Shown: positions 34,693-44,406, counted from the first letter of the stretch. The stretch is DNA of 64,000 nucleotides from Elusimicrobiales bacterium (GCA_041651175.1 JBAZJT010000002.1:62001-126000), one strand, 5' to 3'. Notes: a model not told the origin generated them from the letters alone. Numbers and translations are program-made.

Positions 34693-37176
34693 ATGGTAAA
34701 AACAATTTTCACCGCGTGTCTGTTCGCCGTCAATGCCGCGGCGGCCGATATTGGCGGAATGTCCGAAGCAGGCGCCGTCTCCGGCTATGAAAAAACCGCA
34801 GGCGGCGTTTTGATAAATTGCGCGGACGGCTCCCGGGCCGCGATAGAACTGCTTGCGCCGGATATGGCGTGGGTGCGCGCTTCCTTCCGCAAGCCGCTGC
34901 CGCCGGCGCCGCATTCCTGGGCGGTGGCAAAAACAGACTGGACAGCGCCGCAATGGACGCTTGCCGAGCAGGGCGATGAAATAATCCTGGCCACGGCGGA
35001 GATGGAGATTGTGGTCAAACGCTCGCCTTTTCTTATTTCCTTCCGCGACGCGAAAACGCATAAGACCATCAACGCGGACGCAAAGCCCATGCTTTATGAA
35101 AGCACCGGCACGGCGGTCGGCGCGGCGAAAAAATTCGGCCAGGAGGAGCATTTCTACGGGCTTGGCGAAAAAGCCTTCCGGCTGGACAGGCGGCGCGGAA
35201 ATTTCGCCATGTGGAACACCGACGCCTACGGCTACGGCGAGGGGCGCGACCCTATTTACCAGAGCGTCCCTTTCTATATAGGGCTCAATGACGGGCTGGC
35301 CTACGGCATATTCTTTGACAACCCGTTCAAAACGCATTTTGACTTCGGCGCGACGGGGCAGGAATACGCCGCGTTCTCCGCCGACGGCGGGGAAATGAAT
35401 TACTACTTCTTTTACGGGCCGGCGATGAAAAAAGTGATTTCCCGCTATACCGAGCTGACCGGCAGAATTGCCATGCCGCCGCTGTGGGCTTTGGGCAATC
35501 AGCAATGCCGCTGGAGCTATTATCCCGAAGACGTCGTTGAGCATGTGGTGGACCGCTACCGCAAAGACAGGCTGCCGCTGGACGCGGTTTATCTGGATAT
35601 CCATTACATGAGCGACTACCGGGTTTTCACCTGGAACAGGCAGCGTTTCCCGGAGCCAAAGGCGCTTATTGAGCGTCTGGCGGCAAAGGGCGTCAAACTT
35701 ATAACGATTGTGGACCCCGGAGTGAAATACCAGCCCTCGGACGTTAAATTTCCCGCCTTCGCCGCGCCGGAGCTGGAGCCGCAGACAACCGCCTATTACG
35801 TCTACGAGCAGGGCGCGGCGAACGATTATTTTCTTAAAAACGGCGACGGCAGTCCTTTTATCGGAACCGTCTGGCCGGGCAAGTCGGTGTTTGCGGATTT
35901 CACGCGGGACGATGTGTCGCAGTGGTGGGGGAACCTGCACCGCGCCTACACCGACAACGGCGTCGCCGGAATCTGGAACGATATGAACGAGCCGGCGGAT
36001 TTCGACGAGCAGGCCGCGCAGAAGCAGGCACAGATAGTCTACGACGACAGGGGCCTGCGCTCCGGGCATGACAAAAACCGCAACGTCTACGGGCTGCTTA
36101 TGTCCAGCGCCACATATCACGGGCTGGAGCGGCTGAAGCCGGGGCTGCGGCCTTTCGTGCTTACCCGGGCCGGCTATGCCGGCATACAGCGCTATGCCGC
36201 CGCCTGGACGGGCGACAACACCAGTTCCTGGGATATGCTGGCCTTAAGCATCCCTATGCTTCTCAACATGGGCCTTTCCGGCGAAGCTATGATAGGCAGC
36301 GACATAGGCGGCTTCATACAGGGCAAGCCTTCGGGGGAATTGCTGGCGCGCTGGTACGAGGTCAATTTTCTGGCGCCGCTGTGCCGCAACCACCGCAACA
36401 TAGACGGCTATGACCAGGAGCCGTGGCGCTACGGCTCCTATTACGAAGATATTATCAGGAAATACCTTAACCTGCGCTACAAGCTGATGCCGTATCTCTA
36501 CACCGCGCTGGCCCATGCGCGCGACACGGGCGTTCCCGTGCTGCGCGCGCTGGCGCTGGAATATCAGGACGACCCCGATTCAGCCAATATAGAAGACGAG
36601 TTCATGGCCGGAAGCGATTTGCTGGCCGCGCCGGCGCTGGCTGCGGGGCGGACGGAACGGCTGGTCTATCTCCCCCCCGGCGGCTGGACTGATTTCTGGA
36701 GCGGCAAGCGCTATTCCGGCGGCGGGACGGTGAAAGCCGAGGCCCCGCTTGAGACGGTTCCGCTTTATGTGCGCGACGGTTCAGTAATCCCCGCGTGGCC
36801 GGAAATGAATTATGTCGGCGAAAAGCCGGCGGACCCGGTTTCATTTTCCGTCTGGCCGGACCGCAACGGCGCGGCCTCCGGCTGGTATTACGAGGATGAC
36901 GGGCTTACCGACGGCTTCAAAAAAGGCGTCTTCCGCAAAACCGGCATCACGGTGTCAAAAACGGAGCAGGGAACCCGGATAGACATCAAATCCGAGGGCA
37001 GCTACAGCCCCGGCCCCCGGAAATGGATTTTCAGGCTGGACCAGGCGGGCCCGCGCGCGCGGCAGGTTATGCTGGACGGCAACCCGCTTGCGCCCGGCGC
37101 CTGGAAACATACGGGAAAGCGCGTCTCCGTGGAAATTGAGGCGGACGGCGCGCCGCACACGGTGATGATAAAATGA
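34693..37176 (+). CDS. Exported glycoside hydrolase family 31 alpha-glucosidase
   Basis: 827 residues: signal peptide (MVKTIFTACLFAVNAAAAD), an N-terminal beta domain, the catalytic barrel, and C-terminal beta domains. GIWNDMNEPADF holds the GH31 nucleophile Asp (residue 430) and AAWTGDNTSSWDML the acid/base Asp (residue 508). FYGLGEKAFRLDRR and WALGNQQCRWSYYPEDVVE are typical of alpha-glucosidases, and GSYYEDIIRKYLNLRYKLMP leads to the end of the barrel. It probably releases glucose from alpha-glucans outside the cytoplasm; alpha-xylosidase is the alternative. It overlaps the trehalase gene by 4 nt. Confidence 0.92.
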   Translation: MVKTIFTACLFAVNAAAADIGGMSEAGAVSGYEKTAGGVLINCADGSRAAIELLAPDMAWVRASFRKPLPPAPHSWAVAKTDWTAPQWTLAEQGDEIILATAEMEIVVKRSPFLISFRDAKTHKTINADAKPMLYESTGTAVGAAKKFGQEEHFYGLGEKAFRLDRRRGNFAMWNTDAYGYGEGRDPIYQSVPFYIGLNDGLAYGIFFDNPFKTHFDFGATGQEYAAFSADGGEMNYYFFYGPAMKKVISRYTELTGRIAMPPLWALGNQQCRWSYYPEDVVEHVVDRYRKDRLPLDAVYLDIHYMSDYRVFTWNRQRFPEPKALIERLAAKGVKLITIVDPGVKYQPSDVKFPAFAAPELEPQTTAYYVYEQGAANDYFLKNGDGSPFIGTVWPGKSVFADFTRDDVSQWWGNLHRAYTDNGVAGIWNDMNEPADFDEQAAQKQAQIVYDDRGLRSGHDKNRNVYGLLMSSATYHGLERLKPGLRPFVLTRAGYAGIQRYAAAWTGDNTSSWDMLALSIPMLLNMGLSGEAMIGSDIGGFIQGKPSGELLARWYEVNFLAPLCRNHRNIDGYDQEPWRYGSYYEDIIRKYLNLRYKLMPYLYTALAHARDTGVPVLRALALEYQDDPDSANIEDEFMAGSDLLAAPALAAGRTERLVYLPPGGWTDFWSGKRYSGGGTVKAEAPLETVPLYVRDGSVIPAWPEMNYVGEKPADPVSFSVWPDRNGAASGWYYEDDGLTDGFKKGVFRKTGITVSKTEQGTRIDIKSEGSYSPGPRKWIFRLDQAGPRARQVMLDGNPLAPGAWKHTGKRVSVEIEADGAPHTVMIK

Positions 37177-38777
37177 AAATGACAAAAACTGTTCCCGCCG
37201 CAACCGCCGTTCCGGTGTATCTGAAACGGTTTCTCTTTTCGGCGGTGTTGTTTGCCGCTTCCGCCGCATATGCCCAGTATCCGCCAACTCCGGACGCGGT
37301 TTACGGAAAACTGTTTGAGGACGTGCAGCTTTCCGGCGTTTTCGGCGACAGCAAGACTTTCCCGGACGCGGTTCCCAATAAATCGCCGAAAGACATACTC
37401 AAGGACTACGACAAAGCGCGGGGTAAGGCCGGTTTTTCGCTTGCTGAATTCGTGAAGCTGGATTTCACCCTTCCCGGGCAGCCGTCCTCCGCCGCGGTGG
37501 CCGCCGCGCCGGACGCGCAGGCCCACACCCGCGCTCTGTGGCCCGTGCTGGAGCGTCCGGCGGACAAGCCGCAGGAAGGTTCCTCGCTGCTTGCGCTGCC
37601 GTATCCGTATATAGTCCCCGGCGGGCGTTTCCGCGAGATTTATTACTGGGATTCCTATTTCACCATGCTGGGGCTGGCGGAATGCGGCAGGCCGGATTTG
37701 ATGGACAATATGGTGAAAAATTTCGTGTATCTGATAAACACCTACGGCCATATTCCCAACGGCAACAGGACCTATTACCTCAGCCGTTCCCAGCCGCCGT
37801 TTTTCACGCTGATGGCAAAGCTTCTTGCCAAAACAAAACACGAGGCCGCTTTGCCTGCGGATAACATCGCGGCGATTGAAAAGGAGTATCAGTTCTGGAT
37901 GGACGGCGCCGACAAGCTCAAAAAAGACGGCGACGCGGAACGCCGGGTCGTCAAAGCCGCAGGGGCGGTTCTGAACCGCTATTGGGACGACAATCCAGTC
38001 CCCCGGCAGGAGTCGTACCGCGAGGATGCCGCAACCGCGCGCGCCGCCTCCGGCAAGTCCAAAAACGTGTACCGCAACATCCGCGCCGCCGCCGAAAGCG
38101 GCATGGATTTTTCGTCCCGGTGGTTTGCGGACGGAAAAACGCTGGCTTCCATAGAAACCACGGATATAATCCCTGTGGACCTCAACTGCCTGCTTTACGA
38201 CGTTGAAATGACTTTGGGCGAGGCATACAAGGCCTCGCAGCCGGAGAAGTCGCGGATGTATCTTGCGCGGGCGGAAAGCCGCAAAAAAGCCGTCAACGAA
38301 CTGATGTATGATTCCGCGCGGAAGTTTTACTCGGATTACAATTTCAAAAAGCGCGCGCTTACCGGCAGGCTTACGCTGGCGGGGATGTTTCCGTTCTTCC
38401 TGAACCTCGCCCCGCAGGAGCGCGCCGCCGGCGCGGCGGATGTAATCAAAGCGGATTTCCTCAAGGCCGGCGGCGTTGTAACCTCGCTTGCCGAAACCGG
38501 CCAGCAGTGGGACCTCCCCAACGGCTGGCCGCCGCTGCAATGGATAACCGTAACGGGCCTTCTCAATTACAATCAGAAAGAGCCGGCCTATGCAATCGCC
38601 CGCCGCTGGACAGAGGTCAACGAGCATGTTTTCCTGCGCACAGGCAAGATGATGGAGAAATACAATGTGGTCAACACCGCGCTGGAGGCCGGCGGCGGCG
38701 AATATCCGGGACAGGACGGCTTCGGCTGGACCAACGGCGTTTATCTGGCGCTCAAAGCCCTGCTTGCCAGGCCGTAA
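37173..38777 (+). CDS. treA: Exported trehalase (GH37)
   Basis: 534 residues with a signal-like segment (FLFSAVLFAASAAYAQ) after about 14 residues, then a complete GH37 domain. Signature one is PGGRFREIYYWDSYFTMLGL and signature two QQWDLPNGWPPLQWI; DNMVKNFVYLINTYGHIPNG also matches. GH37 enzymes hydrolyse trehalose to two glucose with inversion; the exported form acts in the periplasm. It overlaps the GH31 gene by 4 nt, so the two make one alpha-glucoside-degrading operon. No transporter gene lies beside them. Confidence 0.95.
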   Translation: MKMTKTVPAATAVPVYLKRFLFSAVLFAASAAYAQYPPTPDAVYGKLFEDVQLSGVFGDSKTFPDAVPNKSPKDILKDYDKARGKAGFSLAEFVKLDFTLPGQPSSAAVAAAPDAQAHTRALWPVLERPADKPQEGSSLLALPYPYIVPGGRFREIYYWDSYFTMLGLAECGRPDLMDNMVKNFVYLINTYGHIPNGNRTYYLSRSQPPFFTLMAKLLAKTKHEAALPADNIAAIEKEYQFWMDGADKLKKDGDAERRVVKAAGAVLNRYWDDNPVPRQESYREDAATARAASGKSKNVYRNIRAAAESGMDFSSRWFADGKTLASIETTDIIPVDLNCLLYDVEMTLGEAYKASQPEKSRMYLARAESRKKAVNELMYDSARKFYSDYNFKKRALTGRLTLAGMFPFFLNLAPQERAAGAADVIKADFLKAGGVVTSLAETGQQWDLPNGWPPLQWITVTGLLNYNQKEPAYAIARRWTEVNEHVFLRTGKMMEKYNVVNTALEAGGGEYPGQDGFGWTNGVYLALKALLARP

Positions 38778-38861
38778 GATTTCCCGGATAACGATCAGCG
38801 GGCCGGGGCGCGGCAGGCCGGCAGCATGTTCCGCATATTTTCCCGCGAGGAGGCTTTAATT

Positions 38862-39680
38862 ATGAAAACCGGAAAGAAAATCGCGATACTGGGCGTGGGT
38901 AATATAGGCTCCTCCATAGCGCGCGGGCTGGCGGCGTCCGGGGAATTCGCCCCGCGCGATATAACGCTCACCCGCCGCCGCGCCGAGCTGCTGGAGCCGC
39001 TGGCAAAAGAGGGATTTAACACTCTCTCCGACAACCGGAAGGCCGTCCGGGACGCGGATATAATCATACTCGCCGTCGCGCCGCGGCAGCTTGAAGGCCT
39101 GGTGCGCGAAATCCGCCCCGCGCTGGCGGCTGGCCGGCATATGCTGATTTCGGTGGTTACCGGCGTTTCCACAAGCCAGATTTCCGGCTGGGCCGGCAAG
39201 AAAATCGGCGTGGTGCGCGCCATGACCAATACCGCCATTTCAATACGGGAGGCCATGACCTGCCTCTGCGCCGCGCCGCAGCACCGCGCCGAGCTTGGGC
39301 AGGCCGCGCGGATATTTGACGCGCTGGGCGCGACTTTGGTCATAAACGAGGAACTGATGCTTTCCGCCACGGCGCTGGCCGGCTGCGGGATAGCCTTTTT
39401 CCTGCGCGCGGTGCGCGCCGCCTCCCAGGGCGGCACGCAGATAGGGTTCCACTCCGACGAGGCGCTTCTGCTGGCGGCGCAGACCGCAAAGGGCGCCGCC
39501 TCGCTGCTGCTGCGCGCGCAGGCCCATCCCGAAAGCGAGATAGACAAGGTTACCACCCCGCGCGGCTGCACCATAGAGGGGCTTAACGAAATGGAGCATA
39601 ACGGTTTCAGCTCCGCGATGATAAAGGGCATTGTAACATCCAATAACAAGGCCGCGCATCTGTTCTGCAAGGAAGAGTAG
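38862..39680 (+). CDS. proC: Pyrroline-5-carboxylate reductase (ProC)
   Basis: 272 residues; the enzyme reduces P5C to proline with NAD(P)H. The N terminus has the dinucleotide site KIAILGVGNIGSSIARGL, then ILAVAPRQLEGLVREI, VVRAMTNTAISIREAMT, and the C-terminal signature region VTTPRGCTIEGLNEME. Start ATG at 38862 has a GAGGAGG site 8 nt upstream; a longer in-frame start lacks one. It lies alone between the trehalase gene and yajC. Confidence 0.93.
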   Translation: MKTGKKIAILGVGNIGSSIARGLAASGEFAPRDITLTRRRAELLEPLAKEGFNTLSDNRKAVRDADIIILAVAPRQLEGLVREIRPALAAGRHMLISVVTGVSTSQISGWAGKKIGVVRAMTNTAISIREAMTCLCAAPQHRAELGQAARIFDALGATLVINEELMLSATALAGCGIAFFLRAVRAASQGGTQIGFHSDEALLLAAQTAKGAASLLLRAQAHPESEIDKVTTPRGCTIEGLNEMEHNGFSSAMIKGIVTSNNKAAHLFCKEE

Positions 39681-39759
39681 AAAATCGCTCCTGGTGGAAC
39701 CGGCGGGGGCCATTATTTGCTAAAATTACGGGAGTAGATGCTATTTTTCGGAGGCTGAG

Positions 39760-40065
39760 ATGGAACAACAAGCGCCGGCGTTCTGGGTTAATATTCTTCC
39801 GATAGCTGCCATAGTCGCTATCTTTTACTTTACGATGATACGCCCCCAGCAGAAGCAGGAGGCGGCCCGCAAAAAAATGCTTGATGCCCTGGACAAGGGC
39901 GACAAGGTGCTCACCTCCGGCGGGATAACCGGCGTGGTCCACGCCGTCAAGGGCGACGAGGTTGAAATCAAAATCGCCGACAATGTAAGGGTGAATGTCC
40001 TGCGCTCCTACATCATCACCGTTTTGAAGGACGGCGCGCCCGCGCCGGTGAACCCTCAGTCTTAA
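39760..40065 (+). CDS. yajC: Preprotein translocase accessory subunit YajC
   Basis: 101 residues with one N-terminal transmembrane segment (ILPIAAIVAIFYFTMI) followed directly by RPQQKQEAARKKML and KVLTSGGITGVVHAV, the family hallmark. YajC joins SecDF and YidC at the Sec channel. GGAGG lies 6 nt before the ATG. It is 13 nt upstream of secD in the standard yajC-secD-secF order. Confidence 0.95.
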   Translation: MEQQAPAFWVNILPIAAIVAIFYFTMIRPQQKQEAARKKMLDALDKGDKVLTSGGITGVVHAVKGDEVEIKIADNVRVNVLRSYIITVLKDGAPAPVNPQS

Positions 40066-40078
40066 AAAGGAAAACATA

Positions 40079-41494
40079 ATGCCCAAACAACTGATGTGGA
40101 AATGGGTTGTCGCGCTGGGGACCGTCGTTTTGTCCGTCTGGCTGCTATACCCGACGATTGACTGGTACACCAAAGCGCCCTCCGAAATGGCGGAGCTGGA
40201 GCGCGCCAGAATGCGCCCCAAGCGCATACTGGGGTTGGGACTGGATTTAAGGGGCGGCTCGCATCTGGTGCTGGAGCTGGACGTCTCCAAGCTGGACAAG
40301 CGCGAGACGGTGCCGGAAGCCATAAACCGCGCCATTGAAATCATACGCAACCGCATAGACCAGTACGGCGTGGGCGAAACCCCCATCACCCGGCAGGGCG
40401 ACCGGTGGATTTCGGTGCAATTGCCCGGCGTCGCCAACCCGGAGCAGGCCGAGGAAATCATCGGCAAGACCGCGCTGCTGGAGTTCCGGCTGGTGGATGA
40501 AGGCGAGAAGGCGCAGGCCGCAATCGCCAAGGCGTCCTCGCTGACGGCGGTCTGGAACGACAAGGGAGTGCTTAATCCCGACGTCGCCAAACTGCTGCCG
40601 CCGGACACTGCGCTGTTCCGCGGCAAGGAGCGGGATTTTTACGTGCTTACCTCCTCCGCCGGGGTTACTGGGGCATACCTGCAGAACGCCAATATGCGCA
40701 CCGGCGGGCAGATGGGGTATCCGTATGTGGAGTTCACTTTCAACCAGGACGGTGCCAAGCTGCTGGACAAGCTGACCGCCAGCAATGTCAACCGCCACAT
40801 GGCCATTGTGCTTGACGGCATTGTGCAGACCGCGCCCAACATACACAGCCGCATACCAAACGGCACCGGAGTCATAGAGGGCAGCTTCACGCTGGACGAG
40901 GTGAAAAACCTCGCCATAGTGCTGCGCGCGGGCGCGCTGCCGGCCCCGGTCAACATCATAGAAAAGCGCACCGTGGGGCCGGGCCTGGGCGAAGATTCCA
41001 TACGCGCCGGCGTGAAAGCCTCGCTGCTGGGGCTGGCGCTGGTCGTAGGGTTCATGCTGTTCTACTACAAATTCTCCGGCTTTGTGGCCGACATCGCGCT
41101 TGTGCTTAATCTCGTGATGCTGATGGCGCTTATGGCCTATTTCTCGGCCACGCTGACGCTGCCGGGCATAGCGGGCATAATCCTGTCGCTGGCGATGGCG
41201 GTTGACGCCAACGTGCTGATACTGGAGCGTCTGCGCGAGGAGCTTGCCCTGGGCAAGCCGCTTGTGATGGCCATCAACACCGCCTACGACAAGGCCTGGA
41301 GCGCCATCGTTGACTGCCACCTGACCACCTGGATAGCCTCCGTGTTCCTGTTCCAGTTCGGCTCCGGGCCGGTGAAAGGGTTTGCGGTTACGCTGACGCT
41401 GGGCCTGCTCATCAGCCTCTACACCTCGGTTTTCGTCACCAGGGCGATTTACGAGTTCTGGCTGACCTCCAACCCCAAGGAGATAAGCATATGA
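40079..41494 (+). CDS. secD: Protein translocase subunit SecD
   Basis: 471 residues: a first transmembrane segment, a periplasmic P1 region starting ILGLGLDLRGGSHLVLEL (the SecD signature), and five C-terminal transmembrane segments with LSLAMAVDANVLILERLREE, the RND-type motif. SecD with SecF uses the proton gradient to pull proteins out on the periplasmic side. It is compact compared with the 615 residues of E. coli, as in many phyla. It overlaps secF by 4 nt. Confidence 0.96.
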   Translation: MPKQLMWKWVVALGTVVLSVWLLYPTIDWYTKAPSEMAELERARMRPKRILGLGLDLRGGSHLVLELDVSKLDKRETVPEAINRAIEIIRNRIDQYGVGETPITRQGDRWISVQLPGVANPEQAEEIIGKTALLEFRLVDEGEKAQAAIAKASSLTAVWNDKGVLNPDVAKLLPPDTALFRGKERDFYVLTSSAGVTGAYLQNANMRTGGQMGYPYVEFTFNQDGAKLLDKLTASNVNRHMAIVLDGIVQTAPNIHSRIPNGTGVIEGSFTLDEVKNLAIVLRAGALPAPVNIIEKRTVGPGLGEDSIRAGVKASLLGLALVVGFMLFYYKFSGFVADIALVLNLVMLMALMAYFSATLTLPGIAGIILSLAMAVDANVLILERLREELALGKPLVMAINTAYDKAWSAIVDCHLTTWIASVFLFQFGSGPVKGFAVTLTLGLLISLYTSVFVTRAIYEFWLTSNPKEISI

Positions 41495-42465
41495 TAAAGC
41501 TAATTCCCAAGACGGATATAGATTTCGTCGCAAAGCGCTGGATATTTTTCGGAATCTCCATAACGCTCATGGCGGCGGGTATAATATCGGTGGCCGTTAA
41601 GGGGCTCAATTTCGGCCTGGATTTCACCGGCGGCACGCTGGTGCAGGTGCAGTTTGACAAGCCCGCCGCGATAGGCGAAGTCCGCGCCGCGCTTGAAAAA
41701 GCCGGCATCAGCGCCTCGCTGCAAAGCTATACCGGGCGCAACAGCTTCGCCATAAGCGTCAAGGGGAAACAGGACAACGTCAACGTCATAGGCAACAAGA
41801 TAAAGGATGCGCTGTCGTCCGCCATGCCGGACAAGAAGTTTGAGACGGAGCGGCTGGAGTATGTCGGCCCCGCCGTGGGGCGCGACATGACCAAGAAGGC
41901 GCTGTGGGCCATGGCCTTGTCCTTCCTGGCGATGATAGTCTATATCGCCTTCCGCTTCAGCAATCCGCTCTGGGGCACGATGGGCGTTATTGCAGACTTC
42001 CACGACATAATAATAGTGGTAGGCATACTCTCCATGACCGGCAAGGAGATAGACCTGGTGATTATAGCCGCCATACTCACAATCGCCGGCTATTCCATCA
42101 ACGACACCGTGGTTACTTACGACAGAATGCGCGAGCATCTGCGCCTGAACGTCCGCATGCCGCTCAAGGAGCTTATCAACCGCAGCATCAACGAATGCCT
42201 GGCCAGAACGGTGATGACAAACGTAACCGTGCTGCTTGCGGTGCTGTGCCTCTTCATTCTGGGCGGAGAGGTGCTGCATAATTTTGCCTTCACCATGCTG
42301 GTGGGCTGTCTGCTGGGCACATATTCCACCATAGCCATCGCCACCCCGCTGCTCTATGAATGGGCCGAGGGCCGCAAATCCGCCGCGCCGGAAGCCGCGC
42401 CCCAGCCGCAGGTTCAGCAGCAGTCCAAAAAACAAAAGCGCAATGCGCAAAATACGCCGGTTTAA
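41491..42465 (+). CDS. secF: Protein translocase subunit SecF
   Basis: 324 residues, six transmembrane segments. GLNFGLDFTGGTLVQVQF is the SecF signature after the first segment; AILTIAGYSINDTVVTYDRM and NRSINECLARTVMTNVT are conserved in the membrane half. The C-terminal tail is rich in Pro, Gln and Lys. It overlaps secD by 4 nt and its last 23 nt overlap the following gene. Confidence 0.96.
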   Translation: MIKLIPKTDIDFVAKRWIFFGISITLMAAGIISVAVKGLNFGLDFTGGTLVQVQFDKPAAIGEVRAALEKAGISASLQSYTGRNSFAISVKGKQDNVNVIGNKIKDALSSAMPDKKFETERLEYVGPAVGRDMTKKALWAMALSFLAMIVYIAFRFSNPLWGTMGVIADFHDIIIVVGILSMTGKEIDLVIIAAILTIAGYSINDTVVTYDRMREHLRLNVRMPLKELINRSINECLARTVMTNVTVLLAVLCLFILGGEVLHNFAFTMLVGCLLGTYSTIAIATPLLYEWAEGRKSAAPEAAPQPQVQQQSKKQKRNAQNTPV

Positions 42466-43093
42466 GCTGCCGGTCCATCAGAGGGAGATTTACCGCCGCG
42501 CGGCAAGGCTGCCGGAAGACCTTGCCGCCGCCGGCCTCTCCGGCGAGCGGGAACTGTTTGATTTCGTGGACATGCTCTCGGGCCAGCTGGAGCCGGGCGC
42601 GGTTTTTGATTCTTTCCCCAAAACCTCGGATTTGTTTTTCGGGCTGGATATTCCCGGCAACCGCATGTTCAGCGCGGCGATAATCACGCTGGGCCCGAAG
42701 CTGGAAGCCAAAATCGCCGCTCTGGAGCCGCAGCCGGCAAGGAAAATAGCAGCTATCGCCGCCTTTGAGCTTATGGAATGCGCCGTGGATCTCATGGACG
42801 AGCTTGTGGGCGAGGAGGCCGCAAAGGAGAATTTCACCTGCGAGACCCGCGAGATTCTGATGGAGCCGTCCCTGCCCGCCAATGTCCCTGCGGACGGCGC
42901 GTTCCGCCCCAGATTCATGAAAAACGCCCTGCTCCGTGAGGGCGAAACCCGGCTGAAAGCCCTTGCCGCCGTGCTGGACGCGCTTCAGGCCCAGAAAATC
43001 AGCGTTTTCATAGCCGACGGCCAGCCCAGCCCGATGATGACCGCCGCCATGCTGATTCCCTGGACCCCGAAGAAAAAACGCAAGGGGAAATAG
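42443..43093 (+). CDS. Conserved-looking soluble protein, unknown (possible MetH-activation-domain relative)
   Basis: 216 residues from an ATG nested in the 3' end of secF. The middle region SAAIITLGPKLEAKIAALE, followed by KIAAIAAFELMECAVDLM, is helical and recalls the AdoMet-binding activation domain of cobalamin-dependent methionine synthase, and MMTAAMLIPWTPKK near the end sits where that domain has M-x-P-x-K-S. The similarity is weak and the Arg-x3-Gly-Tyr motif of MetH is not evident, so I leave function open. It is probably translated by coupling from secF. Confidence 0.5.
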   Translation: MRKIRRFKLPVHQREIYRRAARLPEDLAAAGLSGERELFDFVDMLSGQLEPGAVFDSFPKTSDLFFGLDIPGNRMFSAAIITLGPKLEAKIAALEPQPARKIAAIAAFELMECAVDLMDELVGEEAAKENFTCETREILMEPSLPANVPADGAFRPRFMKNALLREGETRLKALAAVLDALQAQKISVFIADGQPSPMMTAAMLIPWTPKKKRKGK

Positions 43094-43153
43094 CGCGGCC
43101 TGCCGTATAAGCGCATTCCGTTTTCAGAGTGTTTACAGCAGACAGAAAACTAT

Positions 43154-43810
43154 ATGTCCGCGCCCAGATGGATTGACTGCATAGCCCACCGCGTCTTGCC
43201 GCTTCTGGCGGAGGGATACATCCGCCTTGCCGGCGCGACCACATCAGTAATCACCGAGGAAAACCCGCAGTCCGCCGCGCTGGAGGCGCAGGGAAAAAAT
43301 TTCATTTACGCCGCCTGGCATTGCCAGCAGCTTATGCTTATCTACACGCATCGCGGCAGGCGGGCGTGCGCGCTTGTCAGCATGAGCCGCGACGGCGAAT
43401 ATGCCGCCCGCATACTGGAGCGTTTCGGCTTTGCGGTGGCGCGCGGCTCCACCAGCAAGGGCGGCACGCAGGCGCTTCTGGCTTTGATAGACAAGGCGCA
43501 GCAGGGCTGGCATCCCGTCATCACGCCGGACGGGCCGCGCGGCCCGGCGCGCACGGTTTCGCCCGGAGTGGTGTTTCTGGCGCAGAAGACCGGCCTTCCG
43601 GTGGTTCCCATCGCCTGCGGCCTTAAACGCAAACTAACTTTCAATTCCTGGGACCGTTTCATGCTGCCGCTGCCTTTCGGGAAAGCGGCGGTGGTCTGGG
43701 GCAGCCCGGTGGCGGTTTCCGAGTCCGACGACCCCGCTGAAGCCGCCGCCAAAATCCAGCGCGGACTTGACGCCGCCTCCGCCCGCGCCGAGCGCCTCGC
43801 GGCAGAATAA
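43154..43810 (+). CDS. Lysophospholipid acyltransferase-like protein (DUF374)
   Basis: 218 residues of the DUF374 branch of the LpxL/acyltransferase superfamily. FIYAAWHCQQLMLIYTH carries the catalytic His in the H-x-x-Q/R form typical of DUF374, then VARGSTSKGGTQALL and HPVITPDGPRGPARTVSPG, the most conserved block. Members act at the inner membrane, and some are linked to lipid A or Kdo-lipid acylation. Here it starts the LPS precursor block, consistent with that role; substrate unproven. Confidence 0.85.
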   Translation: MSAPRWIDCIAHRVLPLLAEGYIRLAGATTSVITEENPQSAALEAQGKNFIYAAWHCQQLMLIYTHRGRRACALVSMSRDGEYAARILERFGFAVARGSTSKGGTQALLALIDKAQQGWHPVITPDGPRGPARTVSPGVVFLAQKTGLPVVPIACGLKRKLTFNSWDRFMLPLPFGKAAVVWGSPVAVSESDDPAEAAAKIQRGLDAASARAERLAAE

Positions 43811-43857
43811 GGGCAATCTCGTTTCGGGGCGGGCCTGCGGGATGGCGGTTGTAATTT

Positions 43858-44406
43858 ATGAAAGCCGTATTTCTTGACAGGGACGGGACGCTTATTCACG
43901 ACAGGCCGGGGCATTATCTTTCCCGGCCAGAGGATATGCGCGTCTATAAAGGCGCGCCGGAGGCGCTGGCGAAACTTTCCGCGCGGGGTTTTAAGCTGTT
44001 TATCGTCTCCAACCAGTCCGGCATCGGCAGGGGATATTTCAGCCGCGCGGCGGCGGTCCGCATCAACCGCCGGCTGGAGAAAATACTCGCCGCCGCCGGC
44101 GCGGAAATAACCGAGACGGCTTTCTGCCCGCACTCGCCGCAGGACGGCTGCCCCTGCCGCAAGCCTTCGCCGGAAATGGGCAAAAGGCTTGTCAAAAAAT
44201 ATAAAATAGATGTTGCCGCCTCCTTTATGGTCGGCGACAAGCTCATTGACGCGGAATTCGGCAAAAGGCTGGGCGTGCGGACTGTGATGCTTGGCACGGG
44301 GCATGGCGCGTCGCAGGCTGCCAAATCCGGCGTGAAGCCGGACCACCGCGCAAGAAACATAATCTCGGCAGTAAACTGGATACTCAAAAATGAAATACAG
44401 GATTAA
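43858..44406 (+). CDS. gmhB: D-glycero-beta-D-manno-heptose-1,7-bisphosphate 7-phosphatase (GmhB)
   Basis: 182 residues, HAD superfamily. AVFLDRDGTLIHD has the nucleophile and acid Asp; LFIVSNQSGIGRGYFS gives motif II; FCPHSPQDGCPCRKPSPEMG contains the Cys/His zinc cluster specific to GmhB/HisB-type phosphatases; and FMVGDKLIDAEFGKRLG is motif IV. It removes the 7-phosphate in ADP-heptose synthesis. The kinase gene hldA lies 1.4 kb downstream. It overlaps the ICMT-like gene by 17 nt. Confidence 0.9.
   Translation: MKAVFLDRDGTLIHDRPGHYLSRPEDMRVYKGAPEALAKLSARGFKLFIVSNQSGIGRGYFSRAAAVRINRRLEKILAAAGAEITETAFCPHSPQDGCPCRKPSPEMGKRLVKKYKIDVAASFMVGDKLIDAEFGKRLGVRTVMLGTGHGASQAAKSGVKPDHRARNIISAVNWILKNEIQD

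Noticed and set aside
40247..41533. A 428-residue minus-strand frame opposite secD
   Set aside because: secD motifs on the plus strand explain the region; the opposing frame reflects GC-rich codon bias.
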